A stretch of DNA of 64,000 nucleotides, taken from Telmatactis stephensoni. Its lineage: Eukaryota > Cnidaria > Anthozoa > Actiniaria > Isophelliidae. Under the pieces are notes generated by a model, which worked only from the letters and a program-made list of their open reading frames with translations, ran no database searches and was not told where the DNA came from. The first letter of the stretch is position 1. Every line of letters starts with the position of its first letter. Shown one piece after another: positions 34,704 through 47,900 of this stretch. The DNA lies in the NCBI GenBank assembly GCA_029948255.1, contig JALIZF010001706.1, forward strand, positions 434,001 to 498,000. Reading direction: 5' to 3'. The position numbers and the translations under genes were made by a program.

Positions 34704-37700
34704 CTAAAGACAAAGAATCGGTCAGCCAGTTTTGCTGCTACTTTTTAGTGGAATCATTAGTAACTTACATATTCTATCATGGATTTACTGAAGACTATAT
34801 GCTGAGTCACCGAAGTGTTTATCTTCCTTTGTTGGCACAGTAAAAACAGAAAAGAAGTATAGATTTCCCTTGGTTTTCACCGATCTTTAAGTATAGCTGA
34901 AGAGTTGGCCATGAGAACGACCTAAGTGACCTTTTCTCCAGTTATTGATTATTGGTATAGGAAACTTGATTGATATAATTTTTTACCATTGAAAAAAATC
35001 ACACTTACGCCGTTTTCAAAAACACGCCTTCAATTTACTGTATGTAAGAAGAGGAACACTCATGTTTGTTCAGTATCCCTGGACTGAGTGAATACTTTTT
35101 CACTACAGATATTGTGATTGGTATGGATAACATCTGAGTAATGGTTATCATGGATAGTAATCCTCACTGACAAAAACACAAAATCTGCAGAAGATCTTAC
35201 GATTGACATTGACATTTCTCTGGGTTTTCTTATGAATAGAAGAGGGATAGCATAAATACAAAATCTGCAGAAGATCTTACGATTGACATTGAGTTCCAAA
35301 GATGCACTGTCTAAGGCGCCTTGGCACGTGTATTTCCCACCATCAAGGGCTGTCACGTTCTTGATGACCAATACTTGGTATTCTCCATGGTCCTCGACCA
35401 TCATCTTTCTCCCATGCGTTTTAGGTACAATCTTACGTCCATATGTATCAAACCAGCCGTTAAATGGCTGTTTGTCAATTCTACAAACTAATCTGATGCT
35501 TTGCTTTGGATTGCAGAAACTCTTGGCGGCTGGGTAGGTTTGCACCCCTGGAACTATGATGGAAAGGAGAAACATCAGAATTACATGTTATGAGCTGTTG
35601 ACACGTTTATTTCTTGATATACCAGAACCATCAACAATCAGCATATTATTTTTTACTCAGATTGTCTAAAGGTGAATTCATCCGCTTTGACACCATACAA
35701 TTAGCCATTGTCCCCCTTCCACAACCATATCAACTACTGTCACCACTACAAAAGATCATTACTAATTCTACTGCCACAAACTCCAAATAACTAGTAACAT
35801 TACCACCATATATCACCACTTCAATTACTGTAAATACCATAACCAGAAGTACTAAATTAACCCCCTTGCACCCACCACCACCACCACCACTACTACCATT
35901 ACTACTTGTACCATCAGTATTACTATCACCATAATTAGCAGTATGTATTATCCCACCATATCACCACCACCACTACCACTACCTCCACCACTATTACCAC
36001 CACCATCACCACCACTACTGCTACTATCACCATAATCAGAAGTACTATATTAATCTCACCACCACAACTACTATTAAATTTCTTTTGATCATCATGATTA
36101 TCATTATGACACGCCGTATACTACTCCCCTTACTTGTTTCAGAGTTAGAGGACTGTGAGAGTACACATCGAGCATGACAGGAATCTGAGCAACATTTTTG
36201 TTTTCCAGGACATTGATTATCACTAGAGCATTCTTTGAGTGTGGAGGAGCACTTTGATGGCGGATGAAGATACGGACAATAATTGGTCTTGGGTTTACCT
36301 TGAATAACAAAAGTCATACAAAATATAATTACTCAAGAATCTATGATATCTTATCATGACGAGATTTGACACTCCCATGAAGGGTATAACCTCAGCTGAA
36401 TATCTGTAAAAAAAAATGTAACACAATTGTAGCGCCAATAAAACTGAAAGATACAGAAAGAAGCGGGGCACTTTGCTCGTTAATGAGTGAATCAGGCAAT
36501 CAGTGAAACTTCTCAAAAGATATTTTTGTTTGTATGAGACATTTCTAGACCAGCGTATCCAGTTGTACCATGCAAGTCAAGAAAGATGATTTGTAACTAT
36601 ACATGCAGGTATTATTCACATGCATATTTATATATTTATCTTTTCTGTGATTTAATATATTGTATATATATATATTTTTTTTTTAATTTTGGTGGAATTC
36701 AGCTTTGATGGCTGCAAGACCGAAGTCTTTTACAATGAAGTCACTATATTTGTTATTATATTTGTTAGTAGTTTTGTTAATATTCACACACAAATACCTA
36801 ATGAAATACATATGCTCCTGCATCCATCATAACAGCAAATAGAGTTCGTGCAGTCTTCGTCACTCTCACACTCGTTCCTCTGGTTCGCTTCGCATGCATG
36901 AGTCTTGGACATTGGACACTGACCTTAGAGTTTACACGTACGTTAAATAATATTACCAAAATAACATTTAAGAATACTATCAATGATGTGAATGACATCG
37001 TTCAAACATAAAAATCATTCAAACTGTGGTTTCACAATTAAATTGGAGTCATAGAGTTATTCCACCATGTATGCAACTCCACCCCCCATGCCTCGAGCCC
37101 CTTCCCCTTCCTCACCCTTCCCACCTTTTTCTTTCCTTCCTACTAGCCTAAGGTTCTCCCCCTCCTGCATTGTTACACCTTTTTACACCTTCTTAGGGGT
37201 TGGACCATCCTTCAAACTTTTTGTTATCACCAGGCCAAGCTTCCTAATTCACAAAACTATATTCTTAAAAGATCTGGAAATCAAAACACAATACACTTTG
37301 TACCTCTTATGACTTCGACAGCGATATCCGCACTCTTAGAACTGCCAACTATAGATGAATACAAGCCATGGTGTGTCTTTGTATAATAGTGATCAGCTGT
37401 AATGAAATAGTGGCCTTTGTCTGACAAATCAACGTTCCTGATTACAAGAGAGCCACCTGGCCCAATCGTGTATCTTCCCGATGATACGCTAAGTGGATAC
37501 CCGTCCTTCATCCATGTGGATTTTGGTCGTGGGTAACCTTTGGCTGACACTTTTATTATTCCAGTAGTTCCAGCACGAAGTAATTGTATTTTGCTCGGCG
37601 CCTCTATGAAGACTGTGAAAGCAAGAGAAAAGGACATCAAAAACTGGCTTTTCTTTCCCTAGAGAATATAGAGGACACACACACACACATGCAGAGCATA

Positions 37701-40700
37701 CAGTTAAACTTCAAATCGCTAACCTCAGACATTTGTTTAACTTTTTAATGCAGGAATCTAATGTTACCAACGGTAGGTACACGCATGTGACCTTCATTCC
37801 GGTTTCCCTCAGTTATTTTAAACAGCTTTGACTGGCGTTGAAAGCAAATGCTTAGCGCAATATTTTTTTTACAAGATTTTGTCGTCTGGAAGAGGTTCGT
37901 GCTCGAAAGCAGTTCTAAAAATAGCCCAAAAGCAGAACAGCACATCACAGCACGGTACATTAGAGCAGATTTCGTATGAGTGTGAAACGGACCTCGCCGT
38001 GCCGTAACCGTGTCAGTGCCGTGATCTCTATAAAAACATTCGAAATTTCTGCCGTAACCGTGCCGTGACCGTGCGGTGCCGTTTTCACAGTCATACGAAA
38101 TCTACTCTACTTGTCATTCTCCTATCAAATCGTGGATATTTTATGCCTTGCCAATTTGCAACACTATCATTTGGATAAATCATTACCCTATAGGGCAATA
38201 TATTGGGCACTTGTGAGGATGCATCATAAATTGCTGACCATTTTTGGAGCCAGGTTAAAATGATATACGTACGTAAATAATATATACGTATATACGCTAA
38301 CTTACGTTTAATGTTTAGTTCGTAGTTTGCACTAGCAAAAGCACCACGACATGTGTACGTCCCACCATGCATTTCTGCCACGTTGTTAATGATCAAGGTG
38401 TAGTCATCACCGCGTCCTTGTACGTACATACTGGTGTCCTGCTCCGTTGTTACCTTGAGACCTTTGGGTGTGTACCACCCTTCAAACGGCTCACCTTTGA
38501 TGGTACATGTGACTTTTATGTTTTCACCAAATCTTGCTTCGTAGTTCATAGGGCTTACTTCTTATACCATCTGAAATTAAAACAAAAACTCGCATCACCT
38601 TTCCAGGCCTACTCCGTCCAAAAGTCGTCCTTAAATCGCCACCCGTTTTTCCCTCTATTTCTTAAATGGCCTAAAATCGCCTAAAGTCGCCTAAAGTCGC
38701 CTTAAGTAGTCGCCTAAAGTCGCCCACTGTCGCGGCGACTTAAGGCGAATTTTTGGAATTTTTCCGTTAGTCAAGACATACATTCTGTATCAGAAGCAAG
38801 CGTGGCTTAATTGGTGAGTACATTAATTGGTTGTTCGATCCCCATTGATTTTGCACACTTGACTTCTCTCTCTGATCCGTATAGCTCAAGTTTTAAAGAC
38901 CCACGACGGAGAACTGATGGAGAGACCTGAGGGAATAAAGTGCGCGTCGATGGCCTCAGAATTAAAAAAACTGGCACGAGTTCCAACGTGAAATACATTA
39001 CTTTCTGTTTACCTTAATTTTAAGTGATATCGGATAATACAGTATGCATGTATGTAAGTAAATAGACAAGGAAATGAGGCTTAGTTTAATTTGGTCAAGA
39101 CAAATAGCCTTTTGGGCTCAAAGGGCGCTCTCAATAGTCAAAGTACCTGGACATATTACCTTTAAATGGTACTGTCGGCTTGAACGTCGGAAGGAAAACC
39201 CTAGGAGACACGGTTTCTATGGAGAAGATATTTGGAGAAATTCAATTAATTATCTGATAGAAGTGTAAAAAGTACACAAACATTTAACAAACCTGACTTT
39301 GTCGTTTTTTCAAGTTCACTTGTTCTTAGCCTCGTAGTCACTACTTCTGATGAACTTGGAGTTGGATTCAACTTTTTGATGGTCGTTTCTATAGGTTCAA
39401 CTAAACAACAGAATAAGGCAACGTCCAAGATTAGTTTTCTCAGTGTACATGGGAATATTTTGTGCTCCCACATAGTTTTGTATATTATTGCGGAGCTTTT
39501 GCACTGATTCATCTTCAGATTAAACCCTACCGAAAAACGTAATTCAAAAGCAAGATTTTATCAACAGATTTCTTAGTAGTTCAGCGCCAGATTCCCATAA
39601 ATGTCTTCACATTGAAGCTGCAAGTAGCGCAAGAGTTCTACATTAACGCTAAAGGTCTATATTATGACTTTGAAATAGATTCGAGAACGAAAAAGGTGAA
39701 CAGGCATGGTTATATAGCAATATGGCTGCCTAATTTAATACCATTTCGAGAATAGAGCAGATTTTGTATGAGTGTGAAACGGACCGGACCGTGCCGTGAA
39801 CGTGTCAGTGCCGTAATGTCTATAAAAACATTCGAAATTCCTGCCGTAACTGTGCCGTGACCGTGCGGTGCCGTTTTCACAGTCATACGAAATTTACTCT
39901 ATAAGATTGTATTGGACTTACCAGTCTTTGAAGAGAAAATGGTCATCACTTTAGGTGGTGACGGCGTGCTTTGTTTTTTAGTAGTTTTAACTTTGAAAGT
40001 AGTTGCCTCTTTTGTTGATTTTTCTGTTTTTATCGTGGAAACCGGCGGTGTTGGAGGTGGCTGTGGTGAAGGCGTTTTCTTCGTCGTCGGTGCTTCCGTT
40101 ATAGGTCTTTTGGTTGTGTATCTTTGCGTTGGGGTGATTGGTCTTTTTGTTCTTATTTCTGTAAAAATCAACACTGAATATTCATTAATTCTTATATTAT
40201 CGTTAGGCCTTGGTCACACTAAACTGAGCATCAGGCCCTGTATGGAGAGGTGGTGGAGAGGGGAGGGAAAGGGGGACTGCCCCCCCCTCCCTCTCCCTCT
40301 CCCTCTCCCCCTCCCTAGTCCCCCTTCCCTTTCCCTCCCCTCCCCCACCCTTCCCAAAAGGGCCTGATACTCAGGTTACAGTCACACTTGCGCAAATTTT
40401 TCGCAACAGCGTACAACGATGATGCGTGTTTGATCCAGTACGTTGCGGGAAAGGATGGTTAAATGAAATCAGGTATGGTGTTACGTATTTGACGTTTTAC
40501 GTTGACGTAACAACGTATTCGTAACGCCTCGCAAAAAGGCGCGACAAAGTATAGACGTAACATCGGTGCTTTGCAGCGTTGTTCGTTATAAATAAATTGA
40601 ATCAAAATTTCGCTCTAAACTTCATTACATTCAAAGATAAGGCAACACCATGAAATCCAAGCATTTTGCTTGTTTTCATTAATAAACTTAGACTAAAATC

Positions 40701-41940
40701 CTTGTTCTTACAAGCGATCCGGTTTGAATATCATCTTCCCGGAGTTTCCCAGAATTCTTTATGATTTGCGCGCGCAAGCGAGGTCAGGGGACAGAAATAT
40801 TAGAAATGATGGCATTTATCGGGAACTCTTGCATTTATATGAGAAAAACGTTGATTATGTCATAACAGAAGTAGTAGAAACTTTAGAGAATTTCTTCAAA
40901 ACCATTCTTATGAACTGTTATCGGAGTTTATAGGTACTATACTCGTTTTTTTGGCGAATTTTTCCAGTGTATCTAAGACTTGCTTTAATAATTTTGTCCC
41001 CTGACCTCGCTATGAATTCTGGGAAACTCCGGGAAGGTGAATTGAAAACAAATGATATATTTCTGTATTAAAAATATTTATCAAAGATAAACCTGTTTTA
41101 ATGGGTGTCTTTGCAGTTGTAAACAGTTCAACATATCGCGTTGCCGTGGTAACTGGGTCCACGCAAATGGTCGCGCAGCTATTGTCACAACACTTCCGGT
41201 CACTATTCCAGCAATCGACATCGTAATTACACTGGAAAATTTGACCTTCACAAGACTTGGGCTTTGGTAGTACAGGACACTTCCCTGGTTTATCCAAATT
41301 TCGGAAAGCTGGAAGGAAAAGCAAAGTTAAATCAGTGCCTGCCTAGAAAATAACTCACTTTCTTATTTTGTTACAAGCTGAAAAACGTTCTCTCCTAATC
41401 TCATTATGGTTTTTTTTAAAGCAATAAGCAAATTTTAGCAAGCTGATTGTAAGCTTATCAGTCGCACTGAATTTAATGTTGCAATATTACATGCAATCCA
41501 TCCAGTTGCTATGTAGAACAAGGCAAAAAATATTCACCGCGTAGAGCGGAAAACGCAACCTAAGATGATATCTTCCATTGGTATGCAATCTAAGAAAATA
41601 TTTGTATGCAATATGGATCTGCAATCTAAGAAATATCTTACATGTGTCTGTTTCGCCTGGATCGGGTGCAGGGTCAGGAAGTGTAGCTCCTGGTGGTTGA
41701 TTGGAAGGCATACACCAGAAATTACATGTGTCTGAGCAGCATTTCAGTCCCATTCCACAGTTATTGTCGTTGTGACACTCTTTAAATGAAAACGGGCAGG
41801 CAACGGGTGGTGGGAGAACAGGGCACAGTGAACCCTTCTTGTTTGATACTACAAAAAATAATAATAAATGTTGTAGTATGGAGATTTTGGTAATGAAACA
41901 GCTTGATCGATTTCTAGAAGGTGCTTTTCGTTGTGTCAGT

Positions 41941-41972
<32 letters not shown>

Positions 41973-44900
41973 GTGCATGACGGTGTTGGTGATGCTGGTG
42001 TTTTGTTATGTCCGTAAATAATGATGATGATGACGTGCAACAGTTTTGATAATGATGACGATAGTTTGTTTAATTTCAGAAGATATTTTTGCTGTCGGTT
42101 GATGATCATATGCATGATCAAGATTAGAATATAACACGTTATGTTACAAAATGTGAATGATTTTCATACAGTGCGAGACTAATAACTTTGAAAAGGTACG
42201 GTTGCATTACAATACGGAATTTCCAAGCACCAAGAACAAAGTCTTTTGGCACAGGGCAAGAAAACGAGCAATCTTACCAATTTTGCCTTGTCTGTCTGTA
42301 CATCTCCTCCTGCAACCATCAAAACAACATGTTGTGAAAGTAGGACATTCGGCATCCATTACACAGTAGTTTTTTGGTTGATGAGGACACTTTGTACCAC
42401 TTGGCTTTATGTATGGACAATTAAAGGTTCTTGTCGCTAAAATACATAATAACAGAAGACATTAGTGGAAGAACAAAGGTTTACGGAGCTCCACTTTTCT
42501 TCGCTCCTGGTATCTAGAATAGTAAGTTTTTTTCTCCTGCCTCATCTATTTGTCATTTGCTCTTGTTTCGCCTCCCTTCAATCTCTCTCTCTCTCCTCGC
42601 GTACTCCTCTTCCCATGTCTAACATGGTTTGCCTGTCCCTTTTTTCTCGTTCTCAATCGTCTTCTCGTACGTCATCTTCCCACTAATTGCTCTGCAGAGC
42701 TCCAATCGTATCGCCTCTAATCTCAAAATATCTAGTCTGTTCTACCATCTCTTGCCTTGTTCTCGCTCTCGCTCTTGTGTCTTCACCTTCCCCTATCTCC
42801 GGCTATTCTACATCTCACTCGTCTCCCGTTTATGAAACTAAATGGCACACTTAGTTATTCCACAACATCATCAATATGTTACTTACAGTTCTTGATCTTT
42901 TGTAACATGTTTGGAAGCATACATTTCCGCCCACAGTCTGTATCCATACAACATTTCTCGTCACCAAGGCAGTACGAATCGTCAAGACATAAGTCATACA
43001 TTGCTGTACATTTATTGTTCGTGTCGTGATTGGGACATGATCCGAACTTGGATCCTGATAACAAAACAATTAATATTTTACTTACAGTAATGATGTTGAA
43101 ATAATGAAACCTACGGCCTACGCGGTGTGCGGGTCACTCTATAGCTTGTTTCTAGCTCCTCTCCTCCCCCACGATCAGAAGCCATATATATATTTTCTAG
43201 TCTTCCTCAGCGTCCATTCACCGCAGGAAGACCACAACAGAGAACGAGTAATACAGTAATACTGACTTACTCATTTTGTGTACTTTGCTTGATGTGTCGA
43301 CACATCTTTGGATGCAGCCATCCCAGCAACATTTCGTGAATACAGGACAGTCAGAATCCTTACTACACTTGGCTAGACACTCCACTTACGCAGCTTTTGG
43401 GTCGTGGAAGGACTGGACATGCTGGTGGCTGTCTAACTGTAATAAAATAGAAGTACATCTACTGTTTAGGAGCATTAGTAGGGTGATTAAGGGTGGTGTC
43501 GTGGTTCACCACTTCACCTCTGTAGACTGGGTTCGATCTCGGCTCAGGCAACTTCTACTGAGTTTGTTTGATGTGTTGATCTCTCCCTTTCCAAAAGAGT
43601 TTCCTTCGGGTTCTCCCGTTTTTTCCTCCATCAGCATTTCCTCCATATGTATAAAAATTATTGAATGTACTAGTTGTGAATGTGGAGTGATTGTCACTGC
43701 CTATATTGTTAACCGCCGCCCGGTTGGCTCAGTTGGTTGAGCGTCGGTACCAACACTCAGGGTCTTTAAATAATTGAGGAGAGGGTGCTGCCTTTATAAT
43801 TACATCTGCAAACGGTTAGACCTTCACGTCTTCTCGGATAAGGGACTTTAACCGTAGGCCCTGTCTCCCATCCCTTCCTTAACCTGTATATGGGGGACAT
43901 TAAAGAACCTGTTGAACCTATTCGCATAAGAGTAGGGGATTGTCGCCCGGTACAACAGTCTGTCCTTTCTACTAACAAACTCTAAGCGCATTTAATTATA
44001 TTCATATAGATATTTGCGCTATATAAATGCTAAAATTTCATTTTCGTTTCGCTGCCCCTCCGGGTAAGGGCTACTTAAAAATATTTCGTATTTATTATTA
44101 TATTAGCAGGAAGGTACTGCACCTCGAAATGGTAGTAAGACACTGCCGACCAGTATCAATCGTTTAATTGCGTGACAACCGTGACACATTCCACCTGTGT
44201 TTTGGCGGTCTTTTCTTTGGCGTCGGCGCGTGCACCGTTCCTTTTTCGCGTCGCGTCGCGTTACCTATATACCGGCCTCATACCACGAAGTCTCTGTTCT
44301 ATCATAAAACCAGTTAAATTTGGTCAATTACTGAATCACATATACATTCACCTTTTTATATTCTTCGATTAAGTGTTATTAATCATTTCATAGCTAACTA
44401 CTTAACCTTAGTTATTGTGATATTGTTAAACAGATAAAAAAACATCAATTTATCACACTTTCATGACTTCTTTATATTGATTACGAATCAGTGGTACATT
44501 ACGTACTGATCCACATGAATTCTAACTCATGCCCTAATTGTCTAATAGTTAGCGGCAAGAACAATCATCTATAAAGAAACCCTGTGTTCGCATCACACAA
44601 GCTAGTACAATATTGGCTTATGACTGAGTCCTTTAGAAGTCACTTTATAAGTACTTAGATGGAAAATAGTTGACGTAGACGAAATGTTTGAGTCCATTAT
44701 CAATGGATAAGCTGACTATGTCAACTCTGATCACATAAATATACATTTTCAAAACCATTTTAAAGCTATCTTCGCTGCTAGACTAAGTGCTTAGTTGGAA
44801 AAGAATAGATGTAAAGATGAAACAGTTCAACCAAGGTATCAATACTGTCTCGAAACTTAGTTCAGGTTCTCAATATCGTGCGCGCGATGGATCGAACTGC

Positions 44901-47900
44901 TCTATATCATGTCAACCTCCAAAACCTGTTCAGTGATTATGCGTTTACAAAACTGTCTTAAAAATTATATTCCGTTGTCAGTGAGAAGATAGTGTTTGCG
45001 ATTTCGGTGAAAAATGATAGTCACTTGGACAGGACGTGAAAACAAATACGATGTTTGCGTTTTTAATCAATTTCTTGTGCGCGATCTTGCAGTCTCGGTG
45101 TTTCTGATCTGCACGCAGTGTAAAAGAAGATGAATCTTAGTCATTAATTAGGTCAAAGAAGCTTTAAAAGCTATAAGAACCTTGCATATATACCATTGCT
45201 AACTTTTGTACGTGGTTTTGAGATATATGTGGACTAAGCATCACCTATGGCCACATGTTATTTGCATTTCCTTGGAAATGAACCGCGGCAAGGAAAGAAG
45301 CAGATGCCCTACGGTATGCACCAACATGACTCCGACGAGGCTCCAGCTCAGCCATGTACTCGTAGTAGTCGCTAATTGTTAGACCAAGATCCCTTTTACA
45401 TTATCGACTGAAAGTTATTTTGTTAATTTGTCATTTTTGTTCGCATGTGACTGCAGAATGTTATGTAAAACTTAACTCCTGTGGATTATTTTCGTGCAAC
45501 TACTAAACATCACAATAGTTTTGGTTTTAATTAAAGATCAGTCTTAATGTCTGCGGCATTGGGAAAAAACATCTTGTTCTCATTTCCTTAACACTTGTAA
45601 ACATATCCAATTGTCAGAACAGAGAATACAATTATCCGCTTATAGTTGTGTTTCCTGGTCGGTAGAAATCCTCTTAATCTGTTAACATTTTGCACCGTGT
45701 ATACATGTGAACCGTTGCGTGGCCGAATCTCAGGAGAGAGGAGAGGGGAGGGGGAGGGGAAAGGGGAGGGGGAGGGGAAAGGGGAGGGGGAAGGGGAGGG
45801 GAGGGGAAAGGGGAGGGGGAAGGGGAGGCACTCCCTTCCCTTGCACTTTGCTCCCCTACCCCTCCTCCCTTTCACTTCCCCTCTCCCCCTCCCCAAAAAG
45901 CTTGCTGCGCACGACGTACCGCGTGCACACCCTCGGTTCCACGACAGCTGAGTAGCACTATCCGTTGGATAAATCCAGTGCAAATTTATTGGAAAACGCC
46001 AACATTATTCACTAGATAAGGATTTATCAAACGGATAGTGCTATCGATCCTTCGCACCAGTAGCGTCAGTAACAAAGGTCCCAGATCTAAAAACTGATTG
46101 CCTTGTTATTACATGGTACACGGCTGTTCTTTCAAGTTTAAGTGTCTGAGTTGAGGTTGACGAGAGACTTTACCGACTGCGCCAATTATGTCTGGAAAGA
46201 CTGACCTACACTGGTGGTCCAATATGCTGCATAAAAGACTATTAAAAGTACCGTCAGTTAATCCGTATAATAACGTATTAAAACCTTTTAAGCTTGTATA
46301 AATAAACCCTTGAAGCTTTCTAGTGTCTTATTGAATGTCTGTATTTTTTCGAAATGATTTCATCAAAAATGAAAATGGACGACTTACATTTGCTGCGCAT
46401 GTGCAGATGCATTTCAGTAAGCGACTTTCATAAATGTTTAGTGGTCTTTGCTGGAATTTTACTTATTTGCACTTATATGACTTTCTTATCTATCATAAAC
46501 AACACGCCACTCTGTACGTTTGACCCAAAGCGATTTCTTCAAGGAGATAACAGTGGCTTTGAGCTCAAAGTTCGAAACTGGTCTAAAGTGATGAGAAACT
46601 AAAACAAATTGAGAGGAAATTGAGTTAAATTTGAGCTAATAAGGCCAAACATTTGATACAACCAAAGTTTTAAGCAGCACTATACGAGACTGTTTGACTC
46701 AAAACAAAACATCATACATGAATTAAAAAATAACATTTTAATATTATTCTTAATATTCATTTTTTACTGCTGTGATATTGTCTCTTGCTTTTCAGTCGCA
46801 TGTCAAAAACATAATAGAATTTCGATCTCCTGGACAATTCTTTGACTAGAGGAGTCAAATGTATTGTAATAAATATGACAAAATCATAAGAATTAAAATA
46901 TATATAATATTCATAGTCCGCCAGGATACTGAAATCTGAAATCTTAAACAAGTAAGTTGCTGCATTTTTGATGATATTGGCGAACAACATAGCTAGTTTG
47001 CTGTAATAAAGTTTTCATCGTTGAATCAGAATTGTGCTTTTCCATATTGTAGTCAAAAACACAAAAGCAAAACCTTCTGGACGTTTTGTTTCGTCTCAGA
47101 TCGCCAAATTTTGATTGACCAACGTAACGTCAATTTTTTATAAAATGGGCGCATATATAATAATGACACAGGCGCCTGATTTTGTGGTTGAGCAACACTA
47201 TACGTACACACTTCAGCGGGTTTTTTTTCTTTTTTCTTTTCTTTTTTTTTCTTTCTTTTTTTTTCTTTTTGGTGTGGTTTTCCTATAATGCTTAACCTTG
47301 TCTTTGGTTTCTCTAATGATATAAGGTGACGCCGCCGGTGAGACAATATGACTTAAGTGCTGCCGTAAGCTTGATTGCGCAGAAACAACCAAAGTGCCTT
47401 CTCCTTAGGTGGGCTCTTGTTCAACAATAGATAGCGATGCTAATTGGCGCTCTCCTTGAACACGAATTCCACCCACAAAAAAGACAGCACGCGATTATTA
47501 TTATGATTATGTACACACTCGTAGTGCTAAGTAACATTTTAGCTTGCCATCCAACTCATTAGTCTGGGCAGAGCGCTTTTAGGATGAGGATATAGTTTAG
47601 GAAAAGTAAATTTTAAAAACTATGTACGAAGAGGAAACTTTCTAATTTTTAAATATAAAGCTGTTCAAGGAAAATTTGGCTCATGTTTGTTCTAATAAAA
47701 CGGTTTTATTTAAAGCTTAGACCGTCATAGATATCATTTGTTTCTAAAAATGGCATGGCACGATAACTTAGACTGCATTATCACTAATCCGGGGGAATTT
47801 TAAAACACATCGATCTACAGGTTGTTTTAACCGTTTTTGTACCTGAGATCTATAAAAAATCGGCGCGCGTTTTCATTGGAACAGCGGAACGCCAAAACGC

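Noticed and set aside
36798..36998. Open frame ending TLFAVMMDAGAYVFH
   Set aside because: Out-of-frame shadow of the WAP6 exon of gene C; the WAP frame is intact through DGC and SIC.
43365..43384. Tiny intron with GTAAGT...TCTAG inside gene C exon 2
   Set aside because: It would be about 17 nt long, far too short to be spliced; a one-base indel explains the frame change better.
45646..45983. Glycine/arginine/lysine-rich open frames
   Set aside because: Translations of GGGGAGGG repeats within a foldback tract.
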